Origin: Siphonodentalium dalli
Taxonomy: Eukaryota > Mollusca > Scaphopoda > Gadilida > Siphonodentaliidae
Direction: 5' to 3'
Assembly: GCA_032622095.1 (NCBI GenBank)
Contig: CP136066.1
Location: forward strand, 115,961,319-116,025,318
Length of the DNA stretch: 64,000 nt
The translations under genes and the position numbers were made by a program. How positions within the stretch are numbered: the stretch's first letter is position 1; each line of letters begins with the position of its first letter. Below are positions 33,465 to 47,500 of the stretch, in pieces. The notes under the pieces are model-generated. The model saw only the letters and a list, made by a program, of their open reading frames with translations. It was not told the DNA's origin and made no database searches.

Positions 33465-34081
33465 TCAAGTCTCACCAGGTTTTCGAATAGAATGCGCCGG
33501 GATACTATCACGGTTAGAATGAACCTGTGAAGTCACGGTATTACTGTCGTGATCATTGATTTTTCGCTGCGCACTATCATGCGTCGTCGACTGACCTGAC
33601 GACGTCGCCTCTACACTATTAATAAGAACATCACTCATATCGTCTGTGATTTTCTCCGGAAGACCGTCCATTATGAAAGAGTCGTCGAAATGAACAAAAT
33701 TAGAACTCTGAGTCAGATTACTGCCGAGTGTAACCTGGGAATGACGTTTATCTGAGAATGCTCGTTTGGTATATGCAAACTTTTTAGCTTTTTCCTCTTG
33801 GAGTTCCTTTTGTACAGTTTTCATGGTATTATTAATTAGAACCGATCTATACAGACACTGTTCCGGGTCATCAATGCGACGTAGTTTTCTCAGAGTCGTC
33901 CTCCATATTTTCCGTCGTTCCTCTTTGCGTTGTTTGGGTGTGTTTAGAAACGGAGACAAACGCTTGAATGGCCTTTCTTTTGCCTCGTTTTCCTCATTGA
34001 GTTTTCGCTTGAGTCCTCGTATAATGTCCACACCACAAGGCTGTGACGATTTATATGTCAGTCCCTCCAGCCCACACGACC
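33465..34081 (-). CDS. SERTA-domain (SERTAD/CDCA4/taranis-like) protein, main exon
   Basis: Minus-strand exon opened by a TTTTTCAG acceptor at 34082 and closed by TGA at 33465. Joined to the exon at 47856-47664 it gives 269 residues. Residues 86-92 are RGLKRKL, the basic GLKRK motif near the N-terminus of vertebrate SERTAD/CDCA4 proteins. Residues about 116-161 form the SERTA motif, including KLRRIDDPEQCLYRSVLINN and a following helix TMKTVQKELQEE. A basic patch (RPFKRL, about 101-106) could be nuclear targeting. A Ser/Asp-rich tail with an acidic stretch (FDDSFIMDG, DDMSDVL, about 196-217) resembles the acidic activating regions of the family. Known members are nuclear transcriptional co-regulators acting on E2F/DP and cell-cycle genes. 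Oddity: AAACCTG|GTGAGA at 33476/33475 is a good donor eight bases before the stop, so an alternative 3' exon may exist. Confidence 0.85.
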
Positions 34082-34134
34082 CTGAAAAAATAAATGAACA
34101 CATTACCAGGAATTGATTGTGACTCAATGTTAAT

Positions 34135-34805
34135 GTTGTAGTCTACTGTTAATGGCATGCCATATGTATTGTTTGAAACATTTGAACAAAATTAGAAACC
34201 ATAGCTTTCTTTATCTGCACACTGGCATAAGAGACATCAGAATATTATATAGCCATATTAATAGCTCAGTTGTCCAAAGGCATGGGATGGACTTGGTAAA
34301 TTGGCTTAATATCGCTCCAAACAAATTTACCAGTATATAACACAAGATTTTGGACCGATTTAAACCAAATTTGGTGTGGTGACTCGGGGTACCATGGCGG
34401 AGATTTAATGGTGTTAGTTTTTCAAATTTGTTTAACTTAAATTTTTTTTTAAATTGAGCAAGGAATTCAATCTAATTAAATTAAAACAAAATTGTTTTAT
34501 TATTTAAAAAAAACTTATTTATTATTTTTTGTTGTTGTTAAATTGAGCAAGGAATTCAATCAATTTTTTGTATGAGTGAATATATTTTCGTTAAAAGAAA
34601 TCAGATCAAACCCAAATTCGAACTCGTTCTGTATTTTTGGTTGAGAAACTCATATACATAATTAGGTTATGATCGGGTAGTAAATGTTTGAGTTATCGCG
34701 CCATGCGTAAAGCGTTTACGGACAGACATACAAACAGCCAGGCAGAAAGACGGACGGACGGACGTCGACACTATGTGTACCATACTATGGTATGGGTACA
34801 CATAT
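34135..34805 (+). mobile_element. Dispersed tandem-core element, copy 2
   Basis: Same order as 14985-15725, with one core (CAAACCCAAATTCGAACTCG, AAATGTTTGAGTTATCGC), a (GGAC)n tract and the terminal hairpin GTGTACCATACTATGGTATG. It lies in the predicted intron, 50 bp from the exon 2 acceptor. Confidence 0.65.
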
Positions 34806-37800
34806 ATAAAAATGATGTCATTTCCACGCCGTGTTATCGGATGTGTTAAATGATGTGTAGATTTTTTTTTACATAATCGCACCCAAGGGTTATCCAGCCA
34901 GTCACATAATTTATATATATATATATCTCTACACTGAATATATAGTATATGCACTACATAAATTTGGTGTATATGCCGGATACGTACATACACTATAATA
35001 CATAATAACATATAATGTAACATATACTGGGTGTCATGGGGATAAATTGACATACCATCGTTCTAACTATAATATTTGATGTAACATAACCCATCATTCT
35101 CGGAGAAGCCTCGTGCTGACATGTTAAACTCACTGCTATGAGCTATACCAAGCGGCTTTGTTATAATTCATTTTCAAACCGCATACCATTGCTATGTATT
35201 TGACATGCCGCCAAATCAAATACAGGGTGATAAACATGCCGTCACGAAGAAGCAAATATATTGAGTTAGATGCTCGATGGAATGTGTGCCGCCAACAACC
35301 TTTAATGCGAATAATGGCTATTGGTGCATATATTATATGTGCATGCTGGTCGGACATAAACACGGGCGCCGCCGCTATACAAAGAAGTTATTGTGTATAT
35401 TTCATATGCCCATGGATGCCACCAAATTTCCAACATTGATGAAAATTAATTTTTCCTTGTTGAGTTATACCATACTTTATTTTGCGCAGGGAAAACGGTT
35501 TTCAAACATTCACGGTAGCGAGTAATCAAATTGTCTTATATGAAATTCTGAATATTCCTCAGTGGAAAAATGTATACGGGATTAAATTTCGACTTATCAA
35601 AAGACGGGAACTTGGTCCTATAATATAGCGATATGTATATTGGGTGCATATAAGTGTACTGTGGAGTCATTCATCACGCAGAATGTGCTGCTCTGTCCAC
35701 GCTGATCACAAAATAGAGGATATACATATAGATGTTAGTCGTTATTCAAAATATATAGTGTCGATACACGTATGCTACACGTAATTTTTATTTACGTAAA
35801 CAATTGTCAGTTCCGTGTTTCTCTGTTATATACCAAATTAAAATGTAATGAACTGGCACTGCATGCCATGTTTCTAATTGGTTACATGTACTTACCTGCT
35901 AGTTTGCAATATGCCTATATGGTGAATATTACAGTGGCATAACATTGCAGCGTTTGCCTCAATTATGGGCGTAATAATATTGTTTATGAGCTTTGGCAAC
36001 GATATCGTTTATGTTAGTTCAATCTGACACGTTTTTCTAACATGCAACAACGCTGCATTATATTCATCTTTATTCAGAATATCGTATGATATCTTTCTCT
36101 TATATAGTTATATTTACCGTACGGACATGCATTTATAACTTAGGACGTTGTTAGAAGCAACTCGGTCGATATATAGTCGAGGTCGACATCATATTGATAA
36201 TGCAGTATACAGTACCTATTATTGTCGATGCGTTCGTTTACAATCATTCTAGCAATAGCCGCCCCATGTACGAGCACTGTGCGCATGCATAATTATGTCA
36301 AGTGTATCAACATATTCAACAAACATCGCCCACATACGAATAACAATTACAAAACACAGTATCCACACTTTAGAATGGCGCTCCAACTATACCTGTCAGT
36401 TCAAACAGTAATGACAGGTGGCGCGAGACAGCTGGAAACTTCAAAGTTTTAATCTGGCGATAGCAACAATGCCTATCCGGCTATAGTGGAACATGTGTAT
36501 ACATAATTACATGTCCGTGTCGCGTACAACGCCACTCAACAAGTCGTCGGCTCCACCGGTGTAGCTTAAATGGTATTTCTGGTTTATTCATTGGTATTTC
36601 GACTGAATTTTGATTGAGTTTTAATTCTTCTGTTTAGTCTCCTCTCTGTAGAGGATTGGTGTGTGAAACATTTAACGGATCATTTGGCCAGCTTGCTGTG
36701 CATGGGATTTCAGGCAGGTGTATCTGTTTAACAATACTTTCGCCCATGTCGCCAGATATATTGTGGCGGGAGGCGATGAGCACCCTCTATGAACGACTCA
36801 TTGGTCCTTTTCGAAGAAAGTTTGTGAAATAAGCTCATCAGCACAAAGGATATAACTAAAATGTGCCCCATTAGTTTTCGTTAAACTAGATATCCAAGGG
36901 AACACAAGACCAATGTGGTGGTATGTTGTCCATGAAGATATGACTGTTATATCTATGGAGGGACTGTACATATCTATCTCAATGACAACAACACATTTTT
37001 ATTTAACATCTGATCCACTTATAACTTGATTCAAACCACAGACGATATACATGTTCAAAGTACTTCTAAAGTAACTTTCATTGCAAATTTAACGATGAAG
37101 GTCTCAGCCAATCGCAAATATATAAAGTAAATATGCAGAACATTTTATATCGGACAAGAAATCCCTTCAAAGTGGCACCACTTTGGTCAATATTATATTT
37201 TATTCATTAGAATAAATCGCGAATGCATGGACTCGATTTCCATATAATTATGAAAGTAATGTCAAAATCGTAGGTACATCACTGTCGATAACGCATAAAA
37301 GGTTTAATGGTTTACATCATGTACATGTAGTACCTCATTTCACATCACTGCACTATAAAAAAAAATACCCTAATTATAGTTTTGCGTTAATTAGTGAGTG
37401 TTACAAAACTACAGTTGACATCTAATCATACAAAGCAGAATATAAACATGCATGTATTGCATGCCCATTGCCTTCTCGTTATTTAAATTCGGAAATTGGA
37501 GAACATGCCCGCCAGTCATATTATTCATGTATACCGCTGATGCTCAAAGTACAGATACCGTCTGTATTTTATCCGACAAAGCAATCAATTACAGAATTAA
37601 TATATTAAAGGTAAAGAGATGTCATTCCTCTCCTATTCGGAATACTTAATTACTATATCTCGATCTGATCGTCATCTAAGTTGATCTAACCCATTAAACC
37701 CATTTATATTGGACATTGACCTAAATTATGTTAACATAATTTATAGTACTCGAGGTCACTGTACCTGAATTAATTAAACATATTGCAAAGGTCGCCTTAC

Positions 37801-37850
37801 GTGTGTGGATTTATATAGTATTATCTAAAACAGGCTCCCATCTGGACTAT
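34806..37850. other. AT-rich intronic or intergenic sequence
   Basis: No exon-like frame or repeat that I can support. A short (TA) tract lies near 34912. Confidence 0.4.
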
Positions 37851-37861
37851 TTATTCGGCGT

Positions 37862-38290
37862 GGGGGGGGGGGGGGGCTCCACTTTGTGCGCTTTGCGCAC
37901 ATTTTGATTTAATACAGGCATTGAACAAGTAGTTCTATATAGGGAAATAGCTCTGTTAAGCCGGGTGTTCACCTTGAAATTTCTAACTAGACAACACTCC
38001 AACCCCACCCTTAACAGCCAGACCACAGTCCTAAGTGTACGAAATTCCTTTTGCACATCCCTCTTTGGTTGGAATTTTACAACTGGTGCTTTCGCTTTTT
38101 GGAAATTTCCAAACTGACATTCCCCACAAAGTTAGAAATTCCCAAATGTGGCCATTTCGTCCAACAGTTTAACCAAAAGTAGGAAAATGTGCGATTGTTG
38201 GTTTAAAATTTGAATACTAGTTGGAAAAACAAACTATGAGAACAATTGTAATCTATTTTTGGCGTGAAAATCAAATTTACAACTAATACA
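37862..38290. repeat. G-run and family D repeat
   Basis: G-run at 37862-37876, hairpin GTGCGCTTTGCGCAC near 37886, then family D text (TTGGAAATTTCCAAACTGAC, AACAGTTTAACCAAAAGTAGG). Family D recurs at 4190-4270, 54700-55470, 58190-58620 (inverted) and 63690-63860. Confidence 0.6.
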
Positions 38291-39229
38291 TCAGATTATC
38301 AAAACCTAACTGATAATATATCAACCTTATTGCATGTAACATAAGAGTCTATATATTAGTATATCAGTACCGAACTCGAATTCAACAGCATATATAGGGG
38401 TGGAGGAGTGTTAAATCTTTTATGTCTGCCCCTATTCTGTCCATATGTGAACCCATATAAATCTCAATCTATATGAAATCAATGCATCTCGTAATTTCAA
38501 ACGGTATATTTAAAGAGTTGATGTGAATTTATTTTCCTCAAAAGTAGTTACAGAATTTAGGGAAGAGTTATCAGCATGTCACCACTGATAATTGTTCCTT
38601 GAGATTATCAGAATAATAGATCTACACCTCGCGAGCATAGACGAAGATAGTTAACAGCATATATATACATAATATTGTAAATACTGTTAACTGATAATTT
38701 ATAAAAAAAATAATATATATATATATATCTGATTACACGAATCTACTAGTATATATCGGTAACCAACTTAAATTCAAAAGTTCAAATAATTAGTCTTAAA
38801 GGGTTTAATTAATTGGGGTCGGTGCGGTAGTTTTAAATGGCACAGCTCTGCCCCTATTCACATCATCCGATGACATCTCACTGTGAGATCCAATGGTTTC
38901 GTGATTTCGGAGGATATGTTTAGGAGTCGAAGTCAACTCATATATGTGTTAAAGTTAAGTGTTAAATATGTTTCTATGCTACTCTTGATTTGCCAGTTAT
39001 TCAAAAGAATCCATATATTACATTATATGGTTAAAGATTCCATCTCCTTTCTAAAGCAAATGATAAGTGGTTAACAAACTAGACTGCTTAGAACAATTCC
39101 TCTCAAATTTAAATTGAAATTAATGACCCACATTCTCCCACAGTGACCCACAGTTCTGTTATTTTTTTTTATCAAACATGTCAGATCAGATCATATGACA
39201 TGCGCGTGCAATTAGCATCCACGTGACTC

Positions 39230-39960
39230 TGGTATGCTTATTGTTGACCCGGTGATACCATTCGAACAAATTTTATTCCTAGTCACTCAAGGACCATCCA
39301 TACCAAATCTAAGCTTAATCGGCCTGATGGTTCTGGAGAAGACGTTTTAATAATTAATATGGATGGAAAACGTTATGTCATCTGGCTCTGCCCATATTTG
39401 ACCCGGTGACCCCATTTGAACAAATCTGAATCATAGTCACCAAGGACCCTACATACCAAATATAAGCTAAATAAGCCTGAGAGGACATTTTAAGAATTAC
39501 TATGGAGGGGAACATTTATGTCCCTGGATCCGCCCCTATTTGACCCTGCGACCCCATTTGAACAAATCTGAATCCCAGTCACCAAGGTACTATCCACATC
39601 AAACATAACCGCACTCGGTCTTCTGGTTCTGGAGAAGAATACGTTTTCTAAATTACTATGGCTGGAAAAGTTATGTCCCTGGATCTGGCTTATCAGGACC
39701 CGGTGACCCCATTTGAACAATTCTGAATCCCAGTCATCCAAGGACCCTCCATACCAAATATAACCTGAATAGGCCTAATGGAGAGGAAAAGTTGTGTCCC
39801 TGGATCCGCCCATATTTGACCATGTGATCCCAATTGTACAAATCTGAATCCCAGGTGTTTAAATAATTGTTGACGGTGGACGGACGGGAGGACTGACAAC
39901 AAACGGGAGGCGATGACTATATATCCACGGGAGATTTCGTCTCAGGTGGGCTAAAAACGT
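39230..39960 (+). repeat. Tandem repeat F, about 150-bp unit
   Basis: Five units keyed on GGTGACCCCATTTGAACAAA (39251, 39406, 39549, 39702, 39825), each followed by CCTCCATACCAAAT-like and GTTCTGGAGAAGA-like blocks. It ends with a (GGAC)-rich tract and GAGATTTCGTCTCAGGTGGG. Confidence 0.8.
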
Positions 39961-41070
39961 TGTCAGGATATGAAATTCAAGATTCCAGATTTATTAAATG
40001 GTAAAGACGTCCAGCTGGAACATTTTGTGATGACACATTGTGAAATAATAATAGTGAACCAAAACAAAACAAGAGATGGACTGTCGTCCGGTGCATACCC
40101 CCTCGTGGCATAGTCATACCGCCTAGTGTAGTAGTGTGGGAAGCCAACATTTCCAGATATAATTCTAGAATGGAAAATCCGAACAAACGATGAAACCCTC
40201 TGTTTAATGTCCTCATAGTAGTGAACAGACATACCAAATTTCATTGAGATCCCAGTACAAATGTTGAAATTACGACATGAACAGACACCAGACAGACCAA
40301 AAAGCCAACATTTCCAGATAATCCAAGATGAATAACTCTAGAATGGAAAATCTTAACAAAACAATGTAACCCTCTTTTTAATGTCCTCATAGTAGTGAAC
40401 ATCCATACCAAATTTCATTGAGATCCCAGCACTACTGTTGAAATTACGACATGAACAGACACCAGGCAGACCAAAAAGCCAACATTGCCAGATAAACAAA
40501 GATGAATAACTCTAGAACGGAAAATGCGAAAAAAAACGATGTAACACTCTATTGAATGCCCTCACAGTAGTGAATATCCATACAAAATTTCATTAAGATC
40601 GGAGCACTAATGTTCAAGTTATGACATGAACAGACACCAGACGGACCAAAAAGCCAACATTTCAAGATAAACAAAGATGAATAACTCTAGAATGGAAAAT
40701 CCGAACAAAGCAATGGAACCCTCTATTTAATATCCTCATAGTTGTGAACATCCACACCAAATTTCGTTGAGATCCCAGCGCAGCTGTTGAAGTTACGACA
40801 TGAACAGACACAAGACTGACAAAAAAGCCACCATTTCCAGATAAACAAAGATGTATAACTCTAGAATGGAAAATCAGAACAAAACGATGGTACCCTCTAT
40901 TTAATGTCCTCATAGTAGTGAACATCCATACCTAATTTCATTGAGATCCGAGCACTAATGTTCAAGTTATGACATGAACAGACATCGGACGGATGGACGT
41001 ACACACACACGCACGCACGGACAGGTGCAAAACAGTATACCCCCCCCTTTTTTTAAAGGGGGTATAATTA
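39961..41070 (+). repeat. Tandem repeat G, about 177-bp unit
   Basis: About five units keyed on AGCCAACATTTCCAGATAA (40142, 40301, 40480, 40655, 40830), with AACTCTAGAATGGAAAATCC, CCTCATAGTAGTGAACATCC and ATTTCATTGAGATCCCAGC. It terminates in GGACGGA / ACACACGCACGC microsatellite and CCCCCCCTTTTTTTAAAGGG near 41041. The minus-strand ORFs with repeating peptides are by-products. Confidence 0.85.
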
Positions 41071-41410
41071 CACAATCATGCAATATACATACACATGAAA
41101 AGCCAGAACAACATTTAGTAGCACACTAAATATAGGAGAAGGAAAGCAGATCGACTTCGTATATATAGTTAATATGTACGCATTGCTCCTGTATCTGGGA
41201 TCGACTTCGTATATATAGTTAATGTGTACGCATTTTTTCGTTGCAATGGACTTAAATTGGAATGATCTTGGTTGCAGGGCAATATGATCCTATATAGTGT
41301 GTTTAGAACTGTTTCAATTAAATTGGTTCGCTATTTTTATATATACACAGGTTGAAAACACAATACGTGCGTACAGCATGCCATAGCTTTATATGTGTTT
41401 GACTGGCACG

Positions 41411-41946
41411 TTAAAACGTAGATCATGCCATGAATCTCTACTATGGCTAACGCCCATAGAGATCACATTCCACCAGTACAAAACCTGGGAACTTTTTGAA
41501 GCTTTGACAGGGAACCTTATAAAATTGGAAAAAAAACAACACAGGGAACACATTTCTTTTTTATTATGTGTTTCTTAATAATGTAATTCACTATAGGTGA
41601 AGATCCCAACTCGAAATTTCACGATTTAAGTGACTTTGTGACCGATTTTACTTTGCGTTTCTTACAATTATGAAATTTTTCCTGGGTAATTAATTGAATG
41701 TTTATTGCGATATCGGCTCTCAAAAGTCACAGAAAATAATGCAATTTCGAGTTGGACCTTCACATACAGTGAAGTACACTATTAAGGAACAGATAATCAT
41801 TAAGAAATATATTCCACGTGTTATTTTTCGACTTTATAAGGTTCCCTGTCAAAACTTAAAACAGTTCCAAGGTTTTTGTACTTGACGAATATGATCTCTA
41901 CAGGCGTTAGCCAGAGTAGAGATTCATGGCACGATCTAGTTAAAAC
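41411..41946. mobile_element. Long imperfect foldback, about 250-bp arms
   Basis: TGCCATGAATCTCTACTATGG near 41427 pairs with the complement near 41920; GTTTTGACAGGGAACCTTAT-like and CTCGAAATTTC blocks also pair. Centre about 41678. No coding capacity seen. Confidence 0.8.
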
Positions 41947-43076
41947 AGTTGAGAACCCCACAAATTCATTAAAAATTATTAGCCTGTTGACTTTAATAAT
42001 GGAAAAACAAGTTTACAAGAACACACGCCAACAAATTTATCTGATATCAAATAAATATCGTTTGTAAAACGCGCCTTTCTTGAATCAAAACATTGGATGT
42101 AAAATGAACGATGATATTGTAAGTGCACGAAGTACATTACACCGAGAGCAATTCATGTACACCCTATAAAGTCACCATGTCAGTAAAATATAGATGACTC
42201 GCACTCGAGTGCTTTTGGTACGTTGATTGCTGTGGTGTACTAGGAAATTATGTGGGAGTTAACTCGTCTATAGATCAATATTCTATTATGTGATAGGACT
42301 TGAAGGTCTTCATGGTTGGATCTCTCCGGGGTATATACGGGGGACTACTTTATAATTCCATATAGCATGGTGTGAAGTTTTATCAAAACACAGAACTGGA
42401 TAGAATTATATATAGAATGCACCATCTCAAAACGTCCAGGGACAGTACGTCCCAAATTGGACGAAGGTACATGTACACCGAATAAGTATTATACAAGTGA
42501 CTTGCACTTGTTATTGAAGCCCGCAACAACTGTAAGGAATGTATCTCTATGACATAACATACTGCAACATTGCTTTACACAATATCAGTAGGCACAATTA
42601 TGGCTATGCATTGAAAGTAACTTTATATGGCAAATACGTAAATCAATATGTTTAAACTATATATTGCCGTGAATTACCTAGCTGCATGTGTCCATTGCTT
42701 GAAACCTGAACTTTATCATTTGTGTCGGATGTTCTGCGTTCAATAATGCAGATACCGTGCATGTCTTTCCTATTTTAAAAAGAACGATAGGCGGATACTT
42801 GTTATTGTCTAGCATTGCACATGAACACGGGATGTAGATTTGTTGACGAATTAATAAAAGCAATATTATGACCAGTAATATAACTAGTAGAGGGATCCGG
42901 TATCCTCATTACGAGGAGTGATTTTATCGTAAGGATTGATCGTCTTACAGCGAATAGTGCTTTGTCGATAATATGCAATCCCAATGAAACTGTTAACTGT
43001 CGGATGATCGATTTTCGGCAGCATGGGGCGGCGATCAAAATCAGGCGTCAGCCTGTAAACATACCTACCACGATAC

Positions 43077-43092
43077 CACGTGACCTTTGACC
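43077..43092. promoter_or_regulatory. CACGTG box fused to a DR1 motif
   Basis: CACGTGACCTTTGACC: an E-box overlapping TGACCTTTGACC, the complement of GGTCAAAGGTCA, which is the direct-repeat-1 site bound by HNF4/RXR/COUP-TF-type receptors. It sits in a CpG-richer patch (42900-43110) inside the predicted SERTA intron. Confidence 0.35.
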
Positions 43093-43794
43093 GTCCGCCG
43101 ATGTGCAACATTGTGTTATGATCAGAACATCTTCGTGTGTAGCAGTGTAACTTAAAAGAATATATACTGACATTTGTCTGGTAAATTCCTGGTTTGTAAA
43201 TGTGTATATATAGTCTACGGTACACCATCCACGTTGTGACTATACACAGTGTCATGCTATCCTAAACACATGTATATATAATGTGTTCAACGAGTATATG
43301 CGCCTCAGACTGAATGGAAAGCAGAGCAAGTTATTCAGGTTTATAATAATCGAATGCATTTGTTTGTGTGTGAAAATGTCCTGAGAGGAGGAACTGACCA
43401 TTATATTATTATTTCTCAATATACATGCACACTTTATCGACAGTTATATTGTTGTGTATAATTTCGGACTGTATATCGGTAATGGCACGCACAGTAAAAC
43501 AGTTTTACAACTCTTTGTATGAAATTACTGATATGACGGAAACCGAGCACATGCAAAACAGTATACCTGATTTTAATAAACATTCGTAATGACAAAAAAC
43601 TAAACACTAATAATAAAAAAAATAAAAAGTCAATAGAGATATCCCTGGTAATAATCCACAATTGATTTTTATCGATAATTTCAAAATGTTTATTTCTCAT
43701 TAAACTGTAATTACAGTGAGCAATGTGTAATAATAGCAGACGGGGTACATTGAAATATCTATTATATAATTTGTAATTTCTGTCTGTAGATATG

Positions 43795-44046
43795 TGTGAC
43801 TCGAAAACTGCTCGACCGATATGGGCAGGTCCAGTTTCACGTGCGACCGTGTCCTTGACCTCACTCATATACGCTCATATAGGCATGTTTCTGGACCTCG
43901 ACCGATCCGACTCAAATTTGGTATATAAGCCTACGTTGATCCCGGGAACAATATGGGCGGGTCCAATTTCACGTGCGACCGTGTCCTTGACCTTGATCTT
44001 GACTTCGCTCATATATGCTCAAATAGCCCGGAAGAAGTCGGGCACA
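43795..44046 (+). mobile_element. Helitron-like remnant, plus strand
   Basis: Two diverged core repeats (TTTCACGTGCGACCGTGTCC twice, 140 bp apart) precede AATAGCCCGgaagaagtCGGGC and CATCATCCGAATAG. This matches the 3' hairpin of the elements at 158-1221, with CTAG decayed to ATAG. Confidence 0.5.
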
Positions 44047-44489
44047 TCATCCGAATAGTAACTATTACGATGACTTGTGGATTCTCTTCTCTTTAAGTAT
44101 TATCATACAACTTACTTACAAGTAAATATTGCTGGGATAATCATATTATCAAAACGATTTCTGGAAATAAATAACTTGAGTAGAGGTCGTTCCCCACTGA
44201 GATCTACATGGGACCACCAAATTATATATCATTCTGATTAGTCCGTGTCATTTTTGGTCGTACATTAATGCAGCTAATATTTTAAATGGCCCGGGCATAA
44301 CTTCAAACTAGCAATTATTCCAGCGCATACGCCCTGGAATAATTGAATGCTTTCAGCAATTGTCCTACTATTTGATAGTGTTCTAATGTCATTAGCACGT
44401 GAAGAAATATTCTCATATTGTAGCAGAATTAAACATTTCAAGAAAGAGAGAGAGAGGGAGGGAGAGTGGTGAGATATAGAGATAGGGAG

Positions 44490-44565
<76 letters not shown>
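44490..44565. repeat. (GA)n microsatellite
   Basis: About 75 bp of nearly pure GA, preceded by imperfect GAGGGAGG. It creates the Ser/Leu-repeat frames on the minus strand. Confidence 0.95.
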
Positions 44566-44567
<2 letters not shown>

Positions 44568-47500
44568 TGCTGGGAAAACACCCGAAGTACAAACACAAAA
44601 CCCGACTATCGCACTCTTTACGCCGATTTTCATCTTTTTTTGTTGGCCAAATTTATGCAACTTCGTCATGTACATGTATATGTTCTCTGTCAACTTGTTT
44701 AAATTCATGTAAACGATTGTATTTTGGAGTGGCGACAGTTGTATGTTGTATAGTATAAACTTCTTCCCCAATTAACCCGGTTGTTAGTGAATTTGCAATA
44801 AAATATGTTTAAAAGTAAAGAAATTTTCTCTCATCTTTCATTGCATTTTGGGTCGCCTCTCTCACACACCATATATTAAAATGTGTTTATTATTGTATTG
44901 ACCTTTCTTTATTCGTGTTATGCAATTTGTTTTAAAGTTATGTCGAAAATCATGACCCCACCCACCTCCCGCACGTTTGCTATGAACAGTTCTCACATAT
45001 GGTGGTATTCGTGAAGGACTGGAGTATCTGATAGATTGGTGAATCCAGATCTGATATAGCCATAATTCTGTGACGATAACTCCTGTTGTGTAGAATAATG
45101 TATCTTCTTTGCACGTGAGAACATTCATTGCATATTATAGTACTCGGGAAATCTACCCCGTGCACCCTCGTTAGTAATTAGGGGCCCAGTTAGCTCGATC
45201 AAATGACAGACACGGTTGGTGTTATATAATAAGTTTTGCGATCTTCTCAGTGGGCGATATGTCTGTTATTAGCCTGGGGCATATATACGTATTGCGCAAT
45301 TAATCACTTCGTATTAACAACAGAAGCATCAAAAGCCGCGCTAATATTACATATATTTGGGTCAGAACAGAAGAGGCTCAAGTGACAAGGGTGTGTTTGT
45401 GGGGCATGTGTTGGGTGTGTGGGTATTCAGACCGATGATGCCGGTTCGTCGGAATAACATTTGATCCTAATTTGGTTCAGTATCAATAGGGCGACAAATG
45501 CAACCGGTTAGTGTCAGTCTCAGAGCATTGTATTCGCGATTTTGATACCTCTACACTCTACATAATATAAATATATATGAATTTCAGCTTCTCGTTTTGA
45601 AATTACAATACTCATCAAATTCACATGCATCATGATTTAAAAATAAACTGCACCAAATCATTCCGTGATGCTGTGAATGTAACAAATATGTGTCGGGACC
45701 CCGCCTATCAGTCATTCTAATCACCATACTCATGCATGACTTACGAACATGCACTGCCACATACACCGGCATTTCGAAACCACTCTAATATATGCCGTTT
45801 TTTTTATTATTATTATAAATTAACTTATTCACTTCGCACAGGCTTTAAGACGAAGTGTGGTTCTCAAACTGTTGGCTCCCAGCATGCAATTCTCTACACT
45901 CGAGCCGCCTCTATCGGTAGCTTTTATCTTCAGCGGATAATATGTTGCATTCTTTGTTGACATAACAAGGAATGCATGAAACGAAGCTTGTAAATATTAG
46001 GATTTGCCGGCTCGACACTGTTACCGGAATATTTTAAGCTAATACAGACGGAAAACATCTTGAATTCCCACCGAGAGTTATTGCCATACAAACTTAATTG
46101 GAATCACGCCGGAGCAAGGCGCCTATCGAATCGCCAAGATAAGAGATAGCGAATTTAGAGCAGTTATCAGAATCAAAGGGGCAACACGAAGTTATGTGCA
46201 GATAATTACCCCAATGCGCGATCACTGCAATGTTCCGCATCAAAGGGGAATTTATATAATGCTGTATATCGCCGCCTACAGTATCCAATGCTAATGTATC
46301 TCGGTTTAGGTTGGTTCCTGTCAGAGGAATACTCAGTTTTCTATAATGTCGAACACCAATATCAATCTTACAACTTACAAGATAACAAAAATTATGTTTC
46401 AATCATAACCCGCTAAAGAGGAGAACAATAATATTAACCTGATCATTTAATAGGCAATATATTGTAATTCAGTCAGCAGCCACATAAATCATCTCTCAAA
46501 TCAAATGGCCCAGATCACTTCTATGTTGTTACATGTATGTTTTGTTCAGTAAATAGCTATTAGTCACTTTACTTTGCCACGGTTCGAATCCATGCTATTT
46601 TATGGAGGGTCTAAGTTGGCTAAGATAAGTCTGATAGTTTCACAACGACTTTACAACATCCTAGTTTTTTCTAGTAACTAGTAACTCCAGAGTCACAACT
46701 GACGATAACTTGACTACCCATTATAAGATTATATAGTGCCTACAATTTCCAATCGTTTACTTCACAAATGCACAATTAAACATTGTATTGATTAATATTC
46801 AAAGTTCGTGAGGTTATTGGGAAGCACTACGAGAGGTTGGCCATAAACTAAAAATTTAAATTCACCATTGTAATGTTGTGTCAACAATCTCAATGGTCTT
46901 GAATATTCTGGGAGTACCAGTGGCAAAGCAGATGAGTCTTTTGATATCGACATCATATCATGTGGTCTTACCCCAGGAAAATAAAAACAGAAACAACAAC
47001 ACACATAAAAAAAAACCCCGAAACGATATGAAAACAGAAACAAAACAATGCAAAACAGAATTATTATTTCAGGGAGAGGAGAATATTCTAAGTGAACAGC
47101 AATTGTCCTCCAATCCGTTTGTCAACAATCCATATTTGAACAAATAAAATATATATAAACAAAGCAAAAACATTAAAAATGTTGATCACTGTTGATCGGA
47201 GCAACAGGTTGCCAGAACTCTATATCAGTATACGGTACACCTATTCGTTTATTGTTGAGAAATACAGTAAAATACAAAACATTTCAAAACGTTCCATAAA
47301 CAAATTTGTATTGTCCTTGAACAATATACACCGATTATGCTACGTCAACGACGTCAACTTTAACAGATGAATTATTCACTAAAACACGTTTGTTTAATTA
47401 AATAGAGCAATATCGACCTAAATTTCAGTATATTAGAAACTGTAATCGTCAGAGTGTGCAATAAACATTGAACACATGCACAGTTGTACGTGTGAACACG

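Noticed and set aside
40662-40925. Minus frame with repeating peptide MFTTMRTLNRG
   Set aside because: It mirrors tandem repeat G; the peptide repeats because the DNA does.
44274-44771. 165-codon frame with a long Ser-Leu repeat
   Set aside because: Produced by the (GA)n microsatellite; no coding sequence on either side.
46094-46402. Possible exon, minus strand, with a good polypyrimidine acceptor upstream
   Set aside because: The acceptor frame meets a stop within a few codons and the long frame has an upstream TGA; no ATG.
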